DNA of 64,000 nt from contig JAJNNY010000106.1 of NCBI GenBank assembly GCA_022453515.1, positions 1 through 64,000 on the forward strand. The letters are read 5' to 3'. Position 1 is the first letter of the stretch; each line of letters starts with the position of its first letter. The notes under the pieces are model-generated. The model did no database searches, had not been told where the DNA came from, and saw only the letters and a program-made list of their open reading frames with translations. The position numbers and the translations under genes were made by a program. The stretch comes from Astrocystis sublimbata. Lineage: Eukaryota > Ascomycota > Sordariomycetes > Xylariales > Xylariaceae. Shown here piece by piece: positions 13,170-24,244 of this stretch.

Positions 13170-14267
13170 TCAGACGGACACCACCGTCCCCAGCGCAGCA
13201 GGCTGCTGCAAGAAGAGGACTGGCAAGGTAACAACGCTGTCCAACGTAGGTGCTCCCTCCTCGGTTGCAATCACCATGACGATCAGTCCCTTGGCATCGA
13301 ACTCAGCCGGAATCGTGACATTAATAGGCTGTGCCGGCCACGCCGTCGTATCCAGGGGCAGGCTGACAACATTGAGCCCATGGAAGAAGACAGTGAAATA
13401 ATCTGATCCGGACTCGAAGCGTGGCAGGTTATCCACATCCGTGAAGTTCAACTGCACGGTCGAACCCGGTGCGACAGACAAGGTGTTTGCCGCAATGCCT
13501 ACGGGCGGGAGGTGTTGTGAAGGGTTGGGGAACGGCGGATTGGCGGATGGGCAGCTGCCCGGCACAACGAACCGGTTGGTAAGATCGAGGATCTCGTTGG
13601 GGTAGGGAAACACCGTATCGCTCGGTCCGCCGAAAGGGTCTTCGTCCCAGACGTCCAGAAGAGTCCACACCTCGTGGCGCGTCTCAACCTGGCTCACAGC
13701 CGTCAAGGCACCCCTAGTGGTATCGAGGCGGGCCGTCTGCACCAGTCCCGTGAGGAAAAGCATGCTAGAAACCTCGATAAAAGTAGCGACAGCGAGGAAC
13801 GTCTCAGCGTCGCCACCTACAGGCGCAGCGAAGTCGTACCGGCAGGGCCCGGGCTTGATAGAGGCCGGCGAGATCTGGTTTTGGAAAATGCGCAGGTGCC
13901 CGGCCTCGTTGTCGCGGATCTCGTTGATGCGGGTGTACGTCGTGTCCGGCAGGCCAAGGTCGGTGAAACTTGCGCTGTTGAACGTCTCAACGCCGTATTG
14001 GTAGAACGAGTACACAATCCACTCAGCCGCGAGCAGGTTCTGCCAGAGCACGTCGTCGGGCGCCGGAGATCCGGTCGAGGTCGCTGCGACGGGCTGGGTT
14101 ATGTTGGCTGGGAACGGAGGCGCGGTGCCTATGTAGTCGTCATGTAGATACGACTTTCCTGGGACGGGACCAAAATTTGGATCTGCGAGAGGATTCCCCT
14201 GAGTAGCCGGAGCTGTCTTGGCGACTTTGGCGGAAAGGAGTGCAGCGGCTGCAACTAGTATGAGCAT
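13170..14267 (-). CDS. Rds1-like secreted ferritin-like protein (copy A)
   Basis: The intact frame is identical in translation to copy B. Confidence 0.88.
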   Translation of the reverse strand: MLILVAAAALLSAKVAKTAPATQGNPLADPNFGPVPGKSYLHDDYIGTAPPFPANITQPVAATSTGSPAPDDVLWQNLLAAEWIVYSFYQYGVETFNSASFTDLGLPDTTYTRINEIRDNEAGHLRIFQNQISPASIKPGPCRYDFAAPVGGDAETFLAVATFIEVSSMLFLTGLVQTARLDTTRGALTAVSQVETRHEVWTLLDVWDEDPFGGPSDTVFPYPNEILDLTNRFVVPGSCPSANPPFPNPSQHLPPVGIAANTLSVAPGSTVQLNFTDVDNLPRFESGSDYFTVFFHGLNVVSLPLDTTAWPAQPINVTIPAEFDAKGLIVMVIATEEGAPTLDSVVTLPVLFLQQPAALGTVVSV

Positions 14268-15571
14268 CTTCGTTGCTGGTAGTGTTGAGCGGTTGGAGGC
14301 TGAAAGCTTAATAGTTTCTAATATGTCTTATGTGGGAAAATAGTAAAAGATTGCCTTAAAATACTGGGAGTATAGTTTGTAGGGAGTAAATGTGACAATA
14401 ACGGTAAATAAATGCTCCTCTCACACATATTTATATCATCCTCGAGCAGGAGGCAGCCAAATATTCCAGCGCAAGGCAATCGAATGACCAAGTTGACGCA
14501 TTATCGGGATTCCTCATTTCGATCAACTTGCCGTTTTGGTAACTGTCAGCTCTCGCATAAGTCTTTGATACTGATGCCGCGCAACCTTCGACTTCGACCA
14601 TCTTACTACTTTGGTAAGAGTTCTTACACAGTCCAGTTCATCTAGCATGATTCCCAATCTAGGTGAGCTACAAGCAACGTGACATTGAACCCTGCAAGCA
14701 TCCACAGAACCTCGATGTTAAGGCCAATTGCGGCGACTAAATCTCCACAATCTTGCGTCATCGACAGAATTACCGGTTTGGGTTAGAACTCGTGGCCCGT
14801 CCTGCAGCGTAGCAGTGCAGGGGTGGTGGGATTGAGATATTCTACTCTGGTCTCGGGATCACGGTTGCTCAAGACGACGTTGATGACAACCCCCATGTTA
14901 TCGCAATCGCTCTCGCTTCCGGTGGGGTGCACGTGTAGTGGCAATTCGGCATCATCTACCCAGTGACCAGTTCCATCACATGATCAATTGACTGCGCAGG
15001 ACGAAAAAAGGATTGTCACTGGAGGTCCAGTCAAGGATGAAGGGTTTATCGGCCAGAAGCCAGGGGGGCAGGCTCTCCTTCAGCCCTAGATCTGGGGTTC
15101 CCCTCTATCGTGCCTGAGCCCTTGACGCTAGCAAGGGTTTGCAAGTCAACATGCCCCAGGGTCTTGGCAACTATAAGTCCTGTCTTTACGTATGCCATGA
15201 GAAAGACATGAAGGGACGTGGCATGACATGTATTTCATCGGGACTCTGATTGGTCCCGATTTTTCGTTGAATAACTCGGGGAGGCAAGAGGCACTCGCGT
15301 GGCATAAGCGAGTATATGTCCATGTCGGCTATAGTACCTTGTGGTATTATGTGATTCAAAGATGATGAACAGCTGAGCGGGTTTTAACTTTTCGACAGAA
15401 TATTGCTGAAAATAGCGATAAGCTACATGAACGAAAGTTTAGAGGTGTGTGGATTTATCTGGGAAGTGAAAATGCCATCCTCAGTATTAAATAGTGTGTT
15501 TCATAATCTAAATAAAAACCAAAGCCCTGGCGTTACAGAGCGAGATGTATACATCCAAGTCGTGGTCAATC

Positions 15572-16627
15572 CTAGGTGCTGTAAAGCTTGCCGATTGATG
15601 TCAAAGCATGTGCTGGTGTGAGCAAATACGGCACTCCACGATCATTGTCCATGAAGTATGCATATCTCTCCACGTAAGGTTGTGCGTCAAGCCACGGCAG
15701 GACTTCTCCCAGCCACGCAAGCACCTTTTCCTCAGTTCCGCTCGTAGTGCCAAACTCGGTGACCCAGATCGGACGACCGAACATCTTCCAAGCACTGCTC
15801 ACGTATGTCTTGAACGCGCCAGGTTCCAACACACTTCCGTAAAAGTGCAGCGGGATAAAGTCAACAGTGCAGGTGCTGCAAGCCGCCATGAACTGCCGGA
15901 GCCAATCCAACCCAACACCAGGGCCCTCGCCATTGGTCACGGCGGGGGCGCCGAGGGACAGGCCGGGGTAAGTCGAGGGAAGGGGGTTGATGTAGGTCCG
16001 GTACGCAGACACGGCGGAGGACACGTTCATGCAGCTGTTGCCGCAGGACCAGCAGCACCCATCAGGCTCGTTGAAGGACAGGACTGCATCTGCGTCGTAA
16101 ACTGACACAGAACGAGCGACATTGGCCTTCCAGATGGATGTCAGGTCGTCGGCGGCGGACCAAAGCGTGGGGACGAAGGTCAGAGACGGCGAGAAGGAGT
16201 CAGGGGGCCATGAGGCGGTAGAGGGAAAGTACGGGTGCGATGCCCAGTTGTAGGCCCAGGTGATGGGTCTCGAGCCCTCGAAAGGGAGTGTGAGTGAGGG
16301 GTCATTGAATGATAAACCTCTTTTGATTTGGGGGATCGGATTTGGGGTTGCAGACGGAGTGGTTGAAGTTGTCCTCGAAGTGGTCTTCGTAGTAGTTGTA
16401 GTTTTCCTACTTGAAGTCGACTTTGCTGTAGTAGAGACTTTGATGGAAGTCGTCTTAGTGGTAGTTGTTGTTCTCTTGGTAGTCGTTGTTCTCTTGGTTG
16501 TTGTGGGCTTTGCAGTGGTTGTGACTTTCTTTGTCGTGACACTGGTTGTCCTGTGCGTCGTTGTTGTTGCTCCGGCGACTGCTGAAACCAGCAAACTTGC
16601 TGCTGCTGCAAAATCAAGAACACGCAT
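15572..16627 (-). CDS. GH128 (Asl1-like) secreted beta-glucanase (copy A)
   Basis: This is an intact frame with the same translation as copy B, including both catalytic glutamates and the Thr-rich linker. Confidence 0.9.
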   Translation of the reverse strand: MRVLDFAAAASLLVSAVAGATTTTHRTTSVTTKKVTTTAKPTTTKRTTTTKRTTTTTKTTSIKVSTTAKSTSSRKTTTTTKTTSRTTSTTPSATPNPIPQIKRGLSFNDPSLTLPFEGSRPITWAYNWASHPYFPSTASWPPDSFSPSLTFVPTLWSAADDLTSIWKANVARSVSVYDADAVLSFNEPDGCCWSCGNSCMNVSSAVSAYRTYINPLPSTYPGLSLGAPAVTNGEGPGVGLDWLRQFMAACSTCTVDFIPLHFYGSVLEPGAFKTYVSSAWKMFGRPIWVTEFGTTSGTEEKVLAWLGEVLPWLDAQPYVERYAYFMDNDRGVPYLLTPAHALTSIGKLYST

Positions 16628-17122
16628 TTGTAAGATGGTTTACGGGACTTGTACGCGAATCCTTACATATGCAGTTTCTTAAGTCGAAGCAGTCTTGTTC
16701 GTCTTGGTAATTTTAAGGTTCTATCGTTATTGTTGGGTTGCTTCCATTACTTGCTATATAGACGATGTTGATGGCAGACGCCACTATGCAAGGTACGACT
16801 AGATGTGTCGAGGCGTGGCCCAAATCTTTTCAGCTACAGTAGGTTCGATGGCCAGATCAAGATTGACAGATGATTAGCGCAGCACTAATACAAAATCCAG
16901 GCCTCTAGGCATCTTAGTTTCGCGAACTATTGAAGACCACTGCCATTACAATCCGGCTAGCCGTTCTAGACTCCGCTAACACCGACCCTGGCATGTCTGG
17001 CTCGCCTGGCCCGGCTGAAAATGGAAATGATTTCAACGCACTAATACTCGGTGGAAAGAAATTCAACTTGTGTGATGATCCGAAGCGAACTAGTATCACA
17101 CCTTGAAAGGGGATCGTCTTGT

Positions 17123-18172
17123 CTACTTAGTATCATTCTCCTGCTCGCAGATGATAGCTAAGGCTTCGCCTACTTCGATCTCCTCTACAGCAAACATTGG
17201 CAGGACAAATGCTAGGTCGTCCGCCGCAGCTTCCAGAAGGTCGCAAAGGAAATCGCCACCCGGCGGGACTTCGAAGGAGAAGCTTGTGTCAATGTAGGAT
17301 TCATCCATTGGTTGAGGTGGAATATACTGCGGACCCGCGAAATCTGTAGTTCGTTAGTTGTTACTGTGACATCCTCTTGTCCATGAAGCTGCAACGGATT
17401 ACGCAAGAAAGGGGGCTTTATTTTGAGACTTACTAAGCGCGTTACAGAGCGTAATCTGCTCTGGCGTTTCGTGAGGCGCATCCCGCCGCAGGAAACTCGG
17501 CAGCCACCAAGGACCGGCATCGCGCCGTGCGCGGAAGCCAAGGACAGAATGCGTGGCGGTATAACAGTTATCCTGGGTCGCAGACACCTTGACTGCGTTG
17601 GCAATGGTCTGGATCATTGCCTCACGAATCTGAGACAGCTCGTAGCTGCTGCTCTCGACACTGACGACGAGCTCGCCCTCTGTCTCAAGGACTTCGGACG
17701 AATCGATAAATGCAACGCCACCGATAGTTGCTTTGGCTGTTGAACAGCTCGTGAAGCCATTGCCCGTTGGTGTTGGACAGATGCTCTCTAGAGCGCTCGA
17801 GACGCTGGTGTAAAGTTCGTCTGCAGTTAGTGTTCCAACGTGCACGTAAGAGGATCCGACCTGGAGAGTCACGGTGGCTGTCTCAGATGTACATCCTGGA
17901 AGGCTGGTGAATGTGCAGCTTGCGCCCCAGGGGGAGTCTTGCGAGCAAAGAGAGCACCCGCTCATAAAAGCAGGACCCCAGCCGGTCGAAATTGTGATGT
18001 CTCTCTGATCTAAAGTCGGGGTTGGCTGAGGCATCTCTACACCTGGCTGTTGTGTCGTCCTGTCTGTGGAGGGAGACGTTGGCGTTGCTGTTTGAAGCGG
18101 AAAGATGTCGACACTATTTGCCAGGCTCGAACGAAGGAGCAAAGAAATCATAGAGATGGTTAACTTATGCAT
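17123..18172 (-). CDS. Secreted protein of unknown family (copy A)
   Basis: Intact: exons 17434-18172 and 17123-17343, with the same translation as copy B. Confidence 0.72.
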
Positions 18173-19121
18173 TGTATGTATTCCAAGCCAATTATTCATC
18201 AGATGATATTGTAATGGCAACTCTATCACGATTCAACGAGGAACTTGGAGACAACAGAGAGGATTTATACTAAGATGAGGCATATCACACCTTTGTTAGG
18301 CATTAATCCCAGAGTAAGATAGCGGTGGATAGGGGAGAAAGCTCCGAGAGGCACTTTCTTTCGTCTCGAATTAGAATACGACTTTGCATGCCCATAGAAT
18401 CCTGCTTATCATCATAATGAACATCTCAATCGTCACCGCCTGGTGGGGTAAGAATAGGTGGCTAAAAACAAGAGCTATTTCGGCGATCCTAACGAGTTAA
18501 TGCGTGAGATGACAATAATATCATCGCACTTAGCTATTGACCGTTAATATCAAGCCGAAATAGACGATTAATCATCTGTTGAATAATCTAAAAATATCTA
18601 TGCTATTAATGGATTGTTTAATGTTGGGTTGGATATATAGATGAAGTCTTGCATGCGGCATAAATATAACGAAGATTCCTAAACTTGTCTAGTCCTTTTC
18701 ATAGTGTGGTCTTACTGTTAAACTCCTTTATTGCTACCAACGTGCATAGACTTTAGCAGAGACGTGTCATTCTTAATATTGCCTGACAAGATCCTGGATA
18801 AATCATAGGGGTGCAGGGCCCACAAGAGTCACTGAAGTCATTTACTCCAAGGAAAAGGAGACCTTGTTCCGATGAGATCAGTTGTTACCTAGTAGGCTGT
18901 GAGCCAGGTTGACTGTTATAGCCACTGATACACTCCATGCTGGGTAATGGTATCCACGTAGATAAGCGAGCAGGGCATTGTATTAAAGCCGAACTACGGT
19001 CAAAATCTATATAATAAAAAATAAGTTAGCACGTGGTAGAAGGATTAAAACTTATTACCAACTATTACTCTTTAAGATCTAATCCGTACATATCTAAATT
19101 TCGCGCAAGATATGGGCATCC

Positions 19122-19838
19122 TTATATGTGCCCTGTATCTACCTCGTGCAATTGACGCGACCAATTAGAATGTTCAAGCCGATCATAAACTAAAAACAGC
19201 CACACGCTCGGCTTTCTGCCCAGTTTCCTCCCAAAGTCCGGGTTGTATTCGTTCCCCATGATCATCCTCTCAAGTGATAGTTCTAGCATATCGATCTCAT
19301 TATGGAATAGGACGCTGTAGAACTTCTCACTGTCTCTCCGCCCTGGCTGTTCAGCATAGAAACGCCAACCCCATTCGAGCTTGACGAAGAAGTCCCTGAT
19401 TCCTCTCATGGACCTAAAGGCGCTCATGAATTGTGAGTGGGTGCGAAGAGCGGTATCTGCATCATGGTTCTGTATTTGGCGGTGAAACCACCCAGTATCA
19501 TCTTCCTGCACCGATCCAGCGGTTGTGAGATACACAGTGACCTGGAGCTTGTTGATGCATGCGACGGTTGCGAGGTGGTCCATAGCGAAACATAGATCCA
19601 AGTTGTACATATTAGTCGCAATGTCAGCCGAATATGGGTTAATACAAGGAAGGACACATTCGAGGTCGCGCAAGTGGCCGAGTACTTGTGGCCACATATG
19701 TCTCGTGACAAAAGCCGAGACGTCCAAACGCCTTTGGATTTGACCGATGGCGATTCTGAAGTCTCCGGACGGGACGACAATGACTCGATTGCAAGAGTAA
19801 AGAATTCGAATCGCTTCATAATACAGCTGCCGATTCAC
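19122..19838 (-). CDS. N-terminally incomplete DUF7730-like protein (copy A)
   Basis: Identical to copy B; the open frame without ATG extends to ~19937. Confidence 0.55.
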   Translation of the reverse strand: MNRQLYYEAIRILYSCNRVIVVPSGDFRIAIGQIQRRLDVSAFVTRHMWPQVLGHLRDLECVLPCINPYSADIATNMYNLDLCFAMDHLATVACINKLQVTVYLTTAGSVQEDDTGWFHRQIQNHDADTALRTHSQFMSAFRSMRGIRDFFVKLEWGWRFYAEQPGRRDSEKFYSVLFHNEIDMLELSLERMIMGNEYNPDFGRKLGRKPSVWLFLVYDRLEHSNWSRQLHEVDTGHI

Positions 19839-19910
19839 TAAAAGGATCGAACTAGGGTCGATCCAGCAGCCGCAACGTGAGGAGTATCCAGTGCGCGACT
19901 GACAGCAGAT

Positions 19911-20249
19911 ATGACCTGTTTCAGGGCAACGGCCGTTCTAATCTTGAGCCAATTTGCAACACTTAAACCCAGTTGCTGGAGAATTCTTGTTTATACAGGA
20001 AAGGAAGCGGCAGGCTTGGTGGTAGCTACCGTAAAACACGTTCGCTTCGTAATACTCCGATGTGATACAGCTTTTAATAATGCGGAGTATATTAAATCCA
20101 CGCTTCGCATTCTAATAAACTTCTCTAAACGGCGTTATAAGATCGGTATATGTGAGTATTTAGTACTGGATCTCTATAGGGAGAGCGAAAAATCGGAAAG
20201 AAATAATTATATCCTCGCTTTTTGTAAAGCAGGCGGTTTGCTAGGCTAG
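19911..20249 (+). CDS. Hypothetical 112-aa ORF at the right AT-rich edge (copy A)
   Basis: Identical to the ORF at 21118-21456. It may be chance. Confidence 0.3.
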   Translation: MTCFRATAVLILSQFATLKPSCWRILVYTGKEAAGLVVATVKHVRFVILRCDTAFNNAEYIKSTLRILINFSKRRYKIGICEYLVLDLYRESEKSERNNYILAFCKAGGLLG

Positions 20250-20492
20250 TTCCCTTAGTTTGGAGTGGCTAGCTCCTTTTTTATAGTCAAGTTCTAACTT
20301 TAAGTTTTTAAAGTAACCAGGGTATTTAAAAAAGGGTTATAGAACTATACTTATAATATCCTTAATACTTATATAATAAAATAGTTAGATAGCGAGAGTC
20401 TAGTAGGTATTAAAAAGAATATAATAGGCGGTAGCTAACTAAGAGTTTAGTTATACTTTAGGAATTAGCTTTTAATATTGGTTAATAAGAAA

Positions 20493-20877
20493 GGCCGGCT
20501 TTTTTTACTATTATAATTATTTTATATAATATAATTAAATAAATAAACTTTTTAATATAGTATATTTATAATTAATTAAAATTAGTAAATAATAATAAAC
20601 TTTAAATAATGAATTGCTTTATTAAATAGGAGCTAAATAATAAAAAAAACGCGAGTTTTAATTAATCTTTTTATATATAACATAGTATATTATTTATATA
20701 TAAAAAGATTAATTATAAACTCGCGTTTTTTTTATTATTTAGCTCCTATTTAATAAAAGCAATTCTATTATTTAAAAGTTTTATATTACTAATTTTAATT
20801 AATTAAATATAATATATTAAAAGTTTATTTATTAATTATATTATATAAAATAATTATAATAGTAAAAAAAGCCGGCC
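20493..20877. repeat. Palindrome centre 1, AT-rich turning point
   Basis: GGCCGGC at 20493-20499 faces GCCGGCC at 20871-20877. The 385 bp between them is almost pure A/T and forms imperfect inverted arms meeting at a ~15 nt asymmetric loop (20680-20694) flanked by TTATATATA and TATATATAA. A short GC island (GCGAG / CTCGC) sits 20-30 nt either side of the loop. The arms differ from each other by several small indels and substitutions. No coding potential is seen. Confidence 0.9.
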
Positions 20878-21117
20878 TTTCTTATTAACCAATATTAAAA
20901 GCTAATTCCTAAAGTATAACTAAACTCTTAGTTAGCTACCGCCTATATTCTTTTTAATACCTACTAGACTCTCGCTATCTAACTATTTTATTATATAAGT
21001 ATTAAGGATATTATAAGTATAGTTCTATAACCCTTTTTTAAATACCCTGGTTACTTTAAAAACTTAAAGTTAGAACTTGACTATAAAAAAGGAGCTAGCC
21101 ACTCCAAACTAAGGGAA
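20878..21117. other. AT-rich, RIP-like border block
   Basis: This is a TpA-heavy, CpA-poor stretch with no usable frame; the mirror image is at 20250-20492, and further copies are at 62110-62352 and 62431-62673. It merges into the palindrome centres. The base composition is what RIP leaves behind in Pezizomycotina repeats, but no transposon can be recognised. Confidence 0.6.
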
Positions 21118-21456
21118 CTAGCCTAGCAAACCGCCTGCTTTACAAAAAGCGAGGATATAATTATTTCTTTCCGATTTTTCGCTCTCCCTATAGAGATCCA
21201 GTACTAAATACTCACATATACCGATCTTATAACGCCGTTTAGAGAAGTTTATTAGAATGCGAAGCGTGGATTTAATATACTCCGCATTATTAAAAGCTGT
21301 ATCACATCGGAGTATTACGAAGCGAACGTGTTTTACGGTAGCTACCACCAAGCCTGCCGCTTCCTTTCCTGTATAAACAAGAATTCTCCAGCAACTGGGT
21401 TTAAGTGTTGCAAATTGGCTCAAGATTAGAACGGCCGTTGCCCTGAAACAGGTCAT
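21118..21456 (-). CDS. Hypothetical 112-aa ORF at the right AT-rich edge (copy B)
   Basis: This is an ATG-started frame of 112 codons. It is hydrophobic at the N-terminus (TAVLILSQFA) and Lys/Arg/Tyr-rich later (SKRRYKIGICEY). It overlaps, on the other strand, the ATG-less upstream part of the DUF7730-like frame and runs into the AT-rich block. No family is recognised. Codon content shifts towards A/T along its length, as expected if it is a mutated remnant rather than a gene. Confidence 0.3.
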   Translation of the reverse strand: MTCFRATAVLILSQFATLKPSCWRILVYTGKEAAGLVVATVKHVRFVILRCDTAFNNAEYIKSTLRILINFSKRRYKIGICEYLVLDLYRESEKSERNNYILAFCKAGGLLG

Positions 21457-21528
21457 ATCTGCTGTCAGTCGCGCACTGGATACTCCTCACGTTGCGGCTG
21501 CTGGATCGACCCTAGTTCGATCCTTTTA

Positions 21529-22245
21529 GTGAATCGGCAGCTGTATTATGAAGCGATTCGAATTCTTTACTCTTGCAATCGAGTCATTGTCGTCCCGTCC
21601 GGAGACTTCAGAATCGCCATCGGTCAAATCCAAAGGCGTTTGGACGTCTCGGCTTTTGTCACGAGACATATGTGGCCACAAGTACTCGGCCACTTGCGCG
21701 ACCTCGAATGTGTCCTTCCTTGTATTAACCCATATTCGGCTGACATTGCGACTAATATGTACAACTTGGATCTATGTTTCGCTATGGACCACCTCGCAAC
21801 CGTCGCATGCATCAACAAGCTCCAGGTCACTGTGTATCTCACAACCGCTGGATCGGTGCAGGAAGATGATACTGGGTGGTTTCACCGCCAAATACAGAAC
21901 CATGATGCAGATACCGCTCTTCGCACCCACTCACAATTCATGAGCGCCTTTAGGTCCATGAGAGGAATCAGGGACTTCTTCGTCAAGCTCGAATGGGGTT
22001 GGCGTTTCTATGCTGAACAGCCAGGGCGGAGAGACAGTGAGAAGTTCTACAGCGTCCTATTCCATAATGAGATCGATATGCTAGAACTATCACTTGAGAG
22101 GATGATCATGGGGAACGAATACAACCCGGACTTTGGGAGGAAACTGGGCAGAAAGCCGAGCGTGTGGCTGTTTTTAGTTTATGATCGGCTTGAACATTCT
22201 AATTGGTCGCGTCAATTGCACGAGGTAGATACAGGGCACATATAA
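21529..22245 (+). CDS. N-terminally incomplete DUF7730-like protein (copy B)
   Basis: About 238 codons begin in the middle of the hallmark segment VNRQLYYEAIRILYS, the counterpart of CRQIYSEAIDILY in the gene at 38300. The open frame reaches back to 21430 without an ATG (no in-frame Met before the hallmark), so the true start must lie on an upstream exon or has been lost to the AT-rich border ~700 bp away. The 'LPAEIR..IW' opening of the domain is missing. The body is rich in aromatic and charged residues (LEWGWRFYAEQPGRRD) and ends DTGHI. The role is unknown. It could be a decayed paralogue of the other DUF7730-like gene. Confidence 0.55.
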   Translation: MNRQLYYEAIRILYSCNRVIVVPSGDFRIAIGQIQRRLDVSAFVTRHMWPQVLGHLRDLECVLPCINPYSADIATNMYNLDLCFAMDHLATVACINKLQVTVYLTTAGSVQEDDTGWFHRQIQNHDADTALRTHSQFMSAFRSMRGIRDFFVKLEWGWRFYAEQPGRRDSEKFYSVLFHNEIDMLELSLERMIMGNEYNPDFGRKLGRKPSVWLFLVYDRLEHSNWSRQLHEVDTGHI

Positions 22246-23194
22246 GGATGCCCATATCTTGCGCGAAATTTAGATATGTACGGATTAGATCTTAAAGAGT
22301 AATAGTTGGTAATAAGTTTTAATCCTTCTACCACGTGCTAACTTATTTTTTATTATATAGATTTTGACCGTAGTTCGGCTTTAATACAATGCCCTGCTCG
22401 CTTATCTACGTGGATACCATTACCCAGCATGGAGTGTATCAGTGGCTATAACAGTCAACCTGGCTCACAGCCTACTAGGTAACAACTGATCTCATCGGAA
22501 CAAGGTCTCCTTTTCCTTGGAGTAAATGACTTCAGTGACTCTTGTGGGCCCTGCACCCCTATGATTTATCCAGGATCTTGTCAGGCAATATTAAGAATGA
22601 CACGTCTCTGCTAAAGTCTATGCACGTTGGTAGCAATAAAGGAGTTTAACAGTAAGACCACACTATGAAAAGGACTAGACAAGTTTAGGAATCTTCGTTA
22701 TATTTATGCCGCATGCAAGACTTCATCTATATATCCAACCCAACATTAAACAATCCATTAATAGCATAGATATTTTTAGATTATTCAACAGATGATTAAT
22801 CGTCTATTTCGGCTTGATATTAACGGTCAATAGCTAAGTGCGATGATATTATTGTCATCTCACGCATTAACTCGTTAGGATCGCCGAAATAGCTCTTGTT
22901 TTTAGCCACCTATTCTTACCCCACCAGGCGGTGACGATTGAGATGTTCATTATGATGATAAGCAGGATTCTATGGGCATGCAAAGTCGTATTCTAATTCG
23001 AGACGAAAGAAAGTGCCTCTCGGAGCTTTCTCCCCTATCCACCGCTATCTTACTCTGGGATTAATGCCTAACAAAGGTGTGATATGCCTCATCTTAGTAT
23101 AAATCCTCTCTGTTGTCTCCAAGTTCCTCGTTGAATCGTGATAGAGTTGCCATTACAATATCATCTGATGAATAATTGGCTTGGAATACATACA
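22246..23194. other. Intergenic, AT-leaning, no gene seen
   Basis: This lies between the second DUF7730-like gene and the secreted unknown. The same segment is at 18173-19121 and 60033-60981. Frequent stops occur in all frames and A/T runs near 22300-22360 and 22740-22800. It contains the promoter of the secreted gene at its right end. Confidence 0.6.
23098..23103 (+). promoter_or_regulatory. TATA-like element of the secreted unknown gene
   Basis: TATAAA lies 97 bp before the chosen ATG and is followed by a CT-rich tract, a common fungal core-promoter arrangement. It is also present ahead of copies A and C. Confidence 0.4.
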
Positions 23195-24244
23195 ATGCAT
23201 AAGTTAACCATCTCTATGATTTCTTTGCTCCTTCGTTCGAGCCTGGCAAATAGTGTCGACATCTTTCCGCTTCAAACAGCAACGCCAACGTCTCCCTCCA
23301 CAGACAGGACGACACAACAGCCAGGTGTAGAGATGCCTCAGCCAACCCCGACTTTAGATCAGAGAGACATCACAATTTCGACCGGCTGGGGTCCTGCTTT
23401 TATGAGCGGGTGCTCTCTTTGCTCGCAAGACTCCCCCTGGGGCGCAAGCTGCACATTCACCAGCCTTCCAGGATGTACATCTGAGACAGCCACCGTGACT
23501 CTCCAGGTCGGATCCTCTTACGTGCACGTTGGAACACTAACTGCAGACGAACTTTACACCAGCGTCTCGAGCGCTCTAGAGAGCATCTGTCCAACACCAA
23601 CGGGCAATGGCTTCACGAGCTGTTCAACAGCCAAAGCAACTATCGGTGGCGTTGCATTTATCGATTCGTCCGAAGTCCTTGAGACAGAGGGCGAGCTCGT
23701 CGTCAGTGTCGAGAGCAGCAGCTACGAGCTGTCTCAGATTCGTGAGGCAATGATCCAGACCATTGCCAACGCAGTCAAGGTGTCTGCGACCCAGGATAAC
23801 TGTTATACCGCCACGCATTCTGTCCTTGGCTTCCGCGCACGGCGCGATGCCGGTCCTTGGTGGCTGCCGAGTTTCCTGCGGCGGGATGCGCCTCACGAAA
23901 CGCCAGAGCAGATTACGCTCTGTAACGCGCTTAGTAAGTCTCAAAATAAAGCCCCCTTTCTTGCGTAATCCGTTGCAGCTTCATGGACAAGAGGATGTCA
24001 CAGTAACAACTAACGAACTACAGATTTCGCGGGTCCGCAGTATATTCCACCTCAACCAATGGATGAATCCTACATTGACACAAGCTTCTCCTTCGAAGTC
24101 CCGCCGGGTGGCGATTTCCTTTGCGACCTTCTGGAAGCTGCGGCGGACGACCTAGCATTTGTCCTGCCAATGTTTGCTGTAGAGGAGATCGAAGTAGGCG
24201 AAGCCTTAGCTATCATCTGCGAGCAGGAGAATGATACTAAGTAG
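23195..24244 (+). CDS. Secreted protein of unknown family (copy B)
   Basis: Two exons, 23195-23933 and 24024-24244, are separated by a 90-nt intron (GTAAGT, ACTAAC branch, CAG) and give 319 aa. The start MHKLTISMISLLLRSSLANS was chosen because it makes a normal signal peptide; another in-frame ATG lies 27 nt upstream. After a Pro/Thr/Ser-rich stretch comes a cysteine-bearing segment (CSLCSQDSPWGASC ... CTS ... ESICPT ... SC) and later NCYTATH. Two dibasic sites (RARR, LRR) in the second half could be Kex2 cleavage points. The C-terminus is acidic. I do not recognise a domain. It sits upstream of and parallel to the GH128 and Rds1-like genes, with TATAAA ~95 bp before the ATG. Confidence 0.72.

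Larger units (their letters stand above)
1..20686 (+). repeat. Copy A of the ~20.8 kb unit, forward
   Basis: The sequence from 1 to ~20686 reappears as its reverse complement in 20687-41615 and again directly in 41616-62391. Matching positions in A and B add up to about 41367 over the right half (e.g. 19122 with 22245). The sum drifts to 41377 near 3600-4400 and ~41397 near 86 because A lacks many single bases. The drift is almost all deletions in homopolymer runs and is concentrated in 1-8600. The unit is entered ~220 bp inside its left edge, so another turning point probably lies just before position 1. Confidence 0.97.

Noticed and set aside
20493..20877. Telomere or CRISPR-like array at the AT-rich centres
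   Set aside because: No TTAGGG-type repeats and no regular spacer/repeat pattern; just AT-rich inverted arms.
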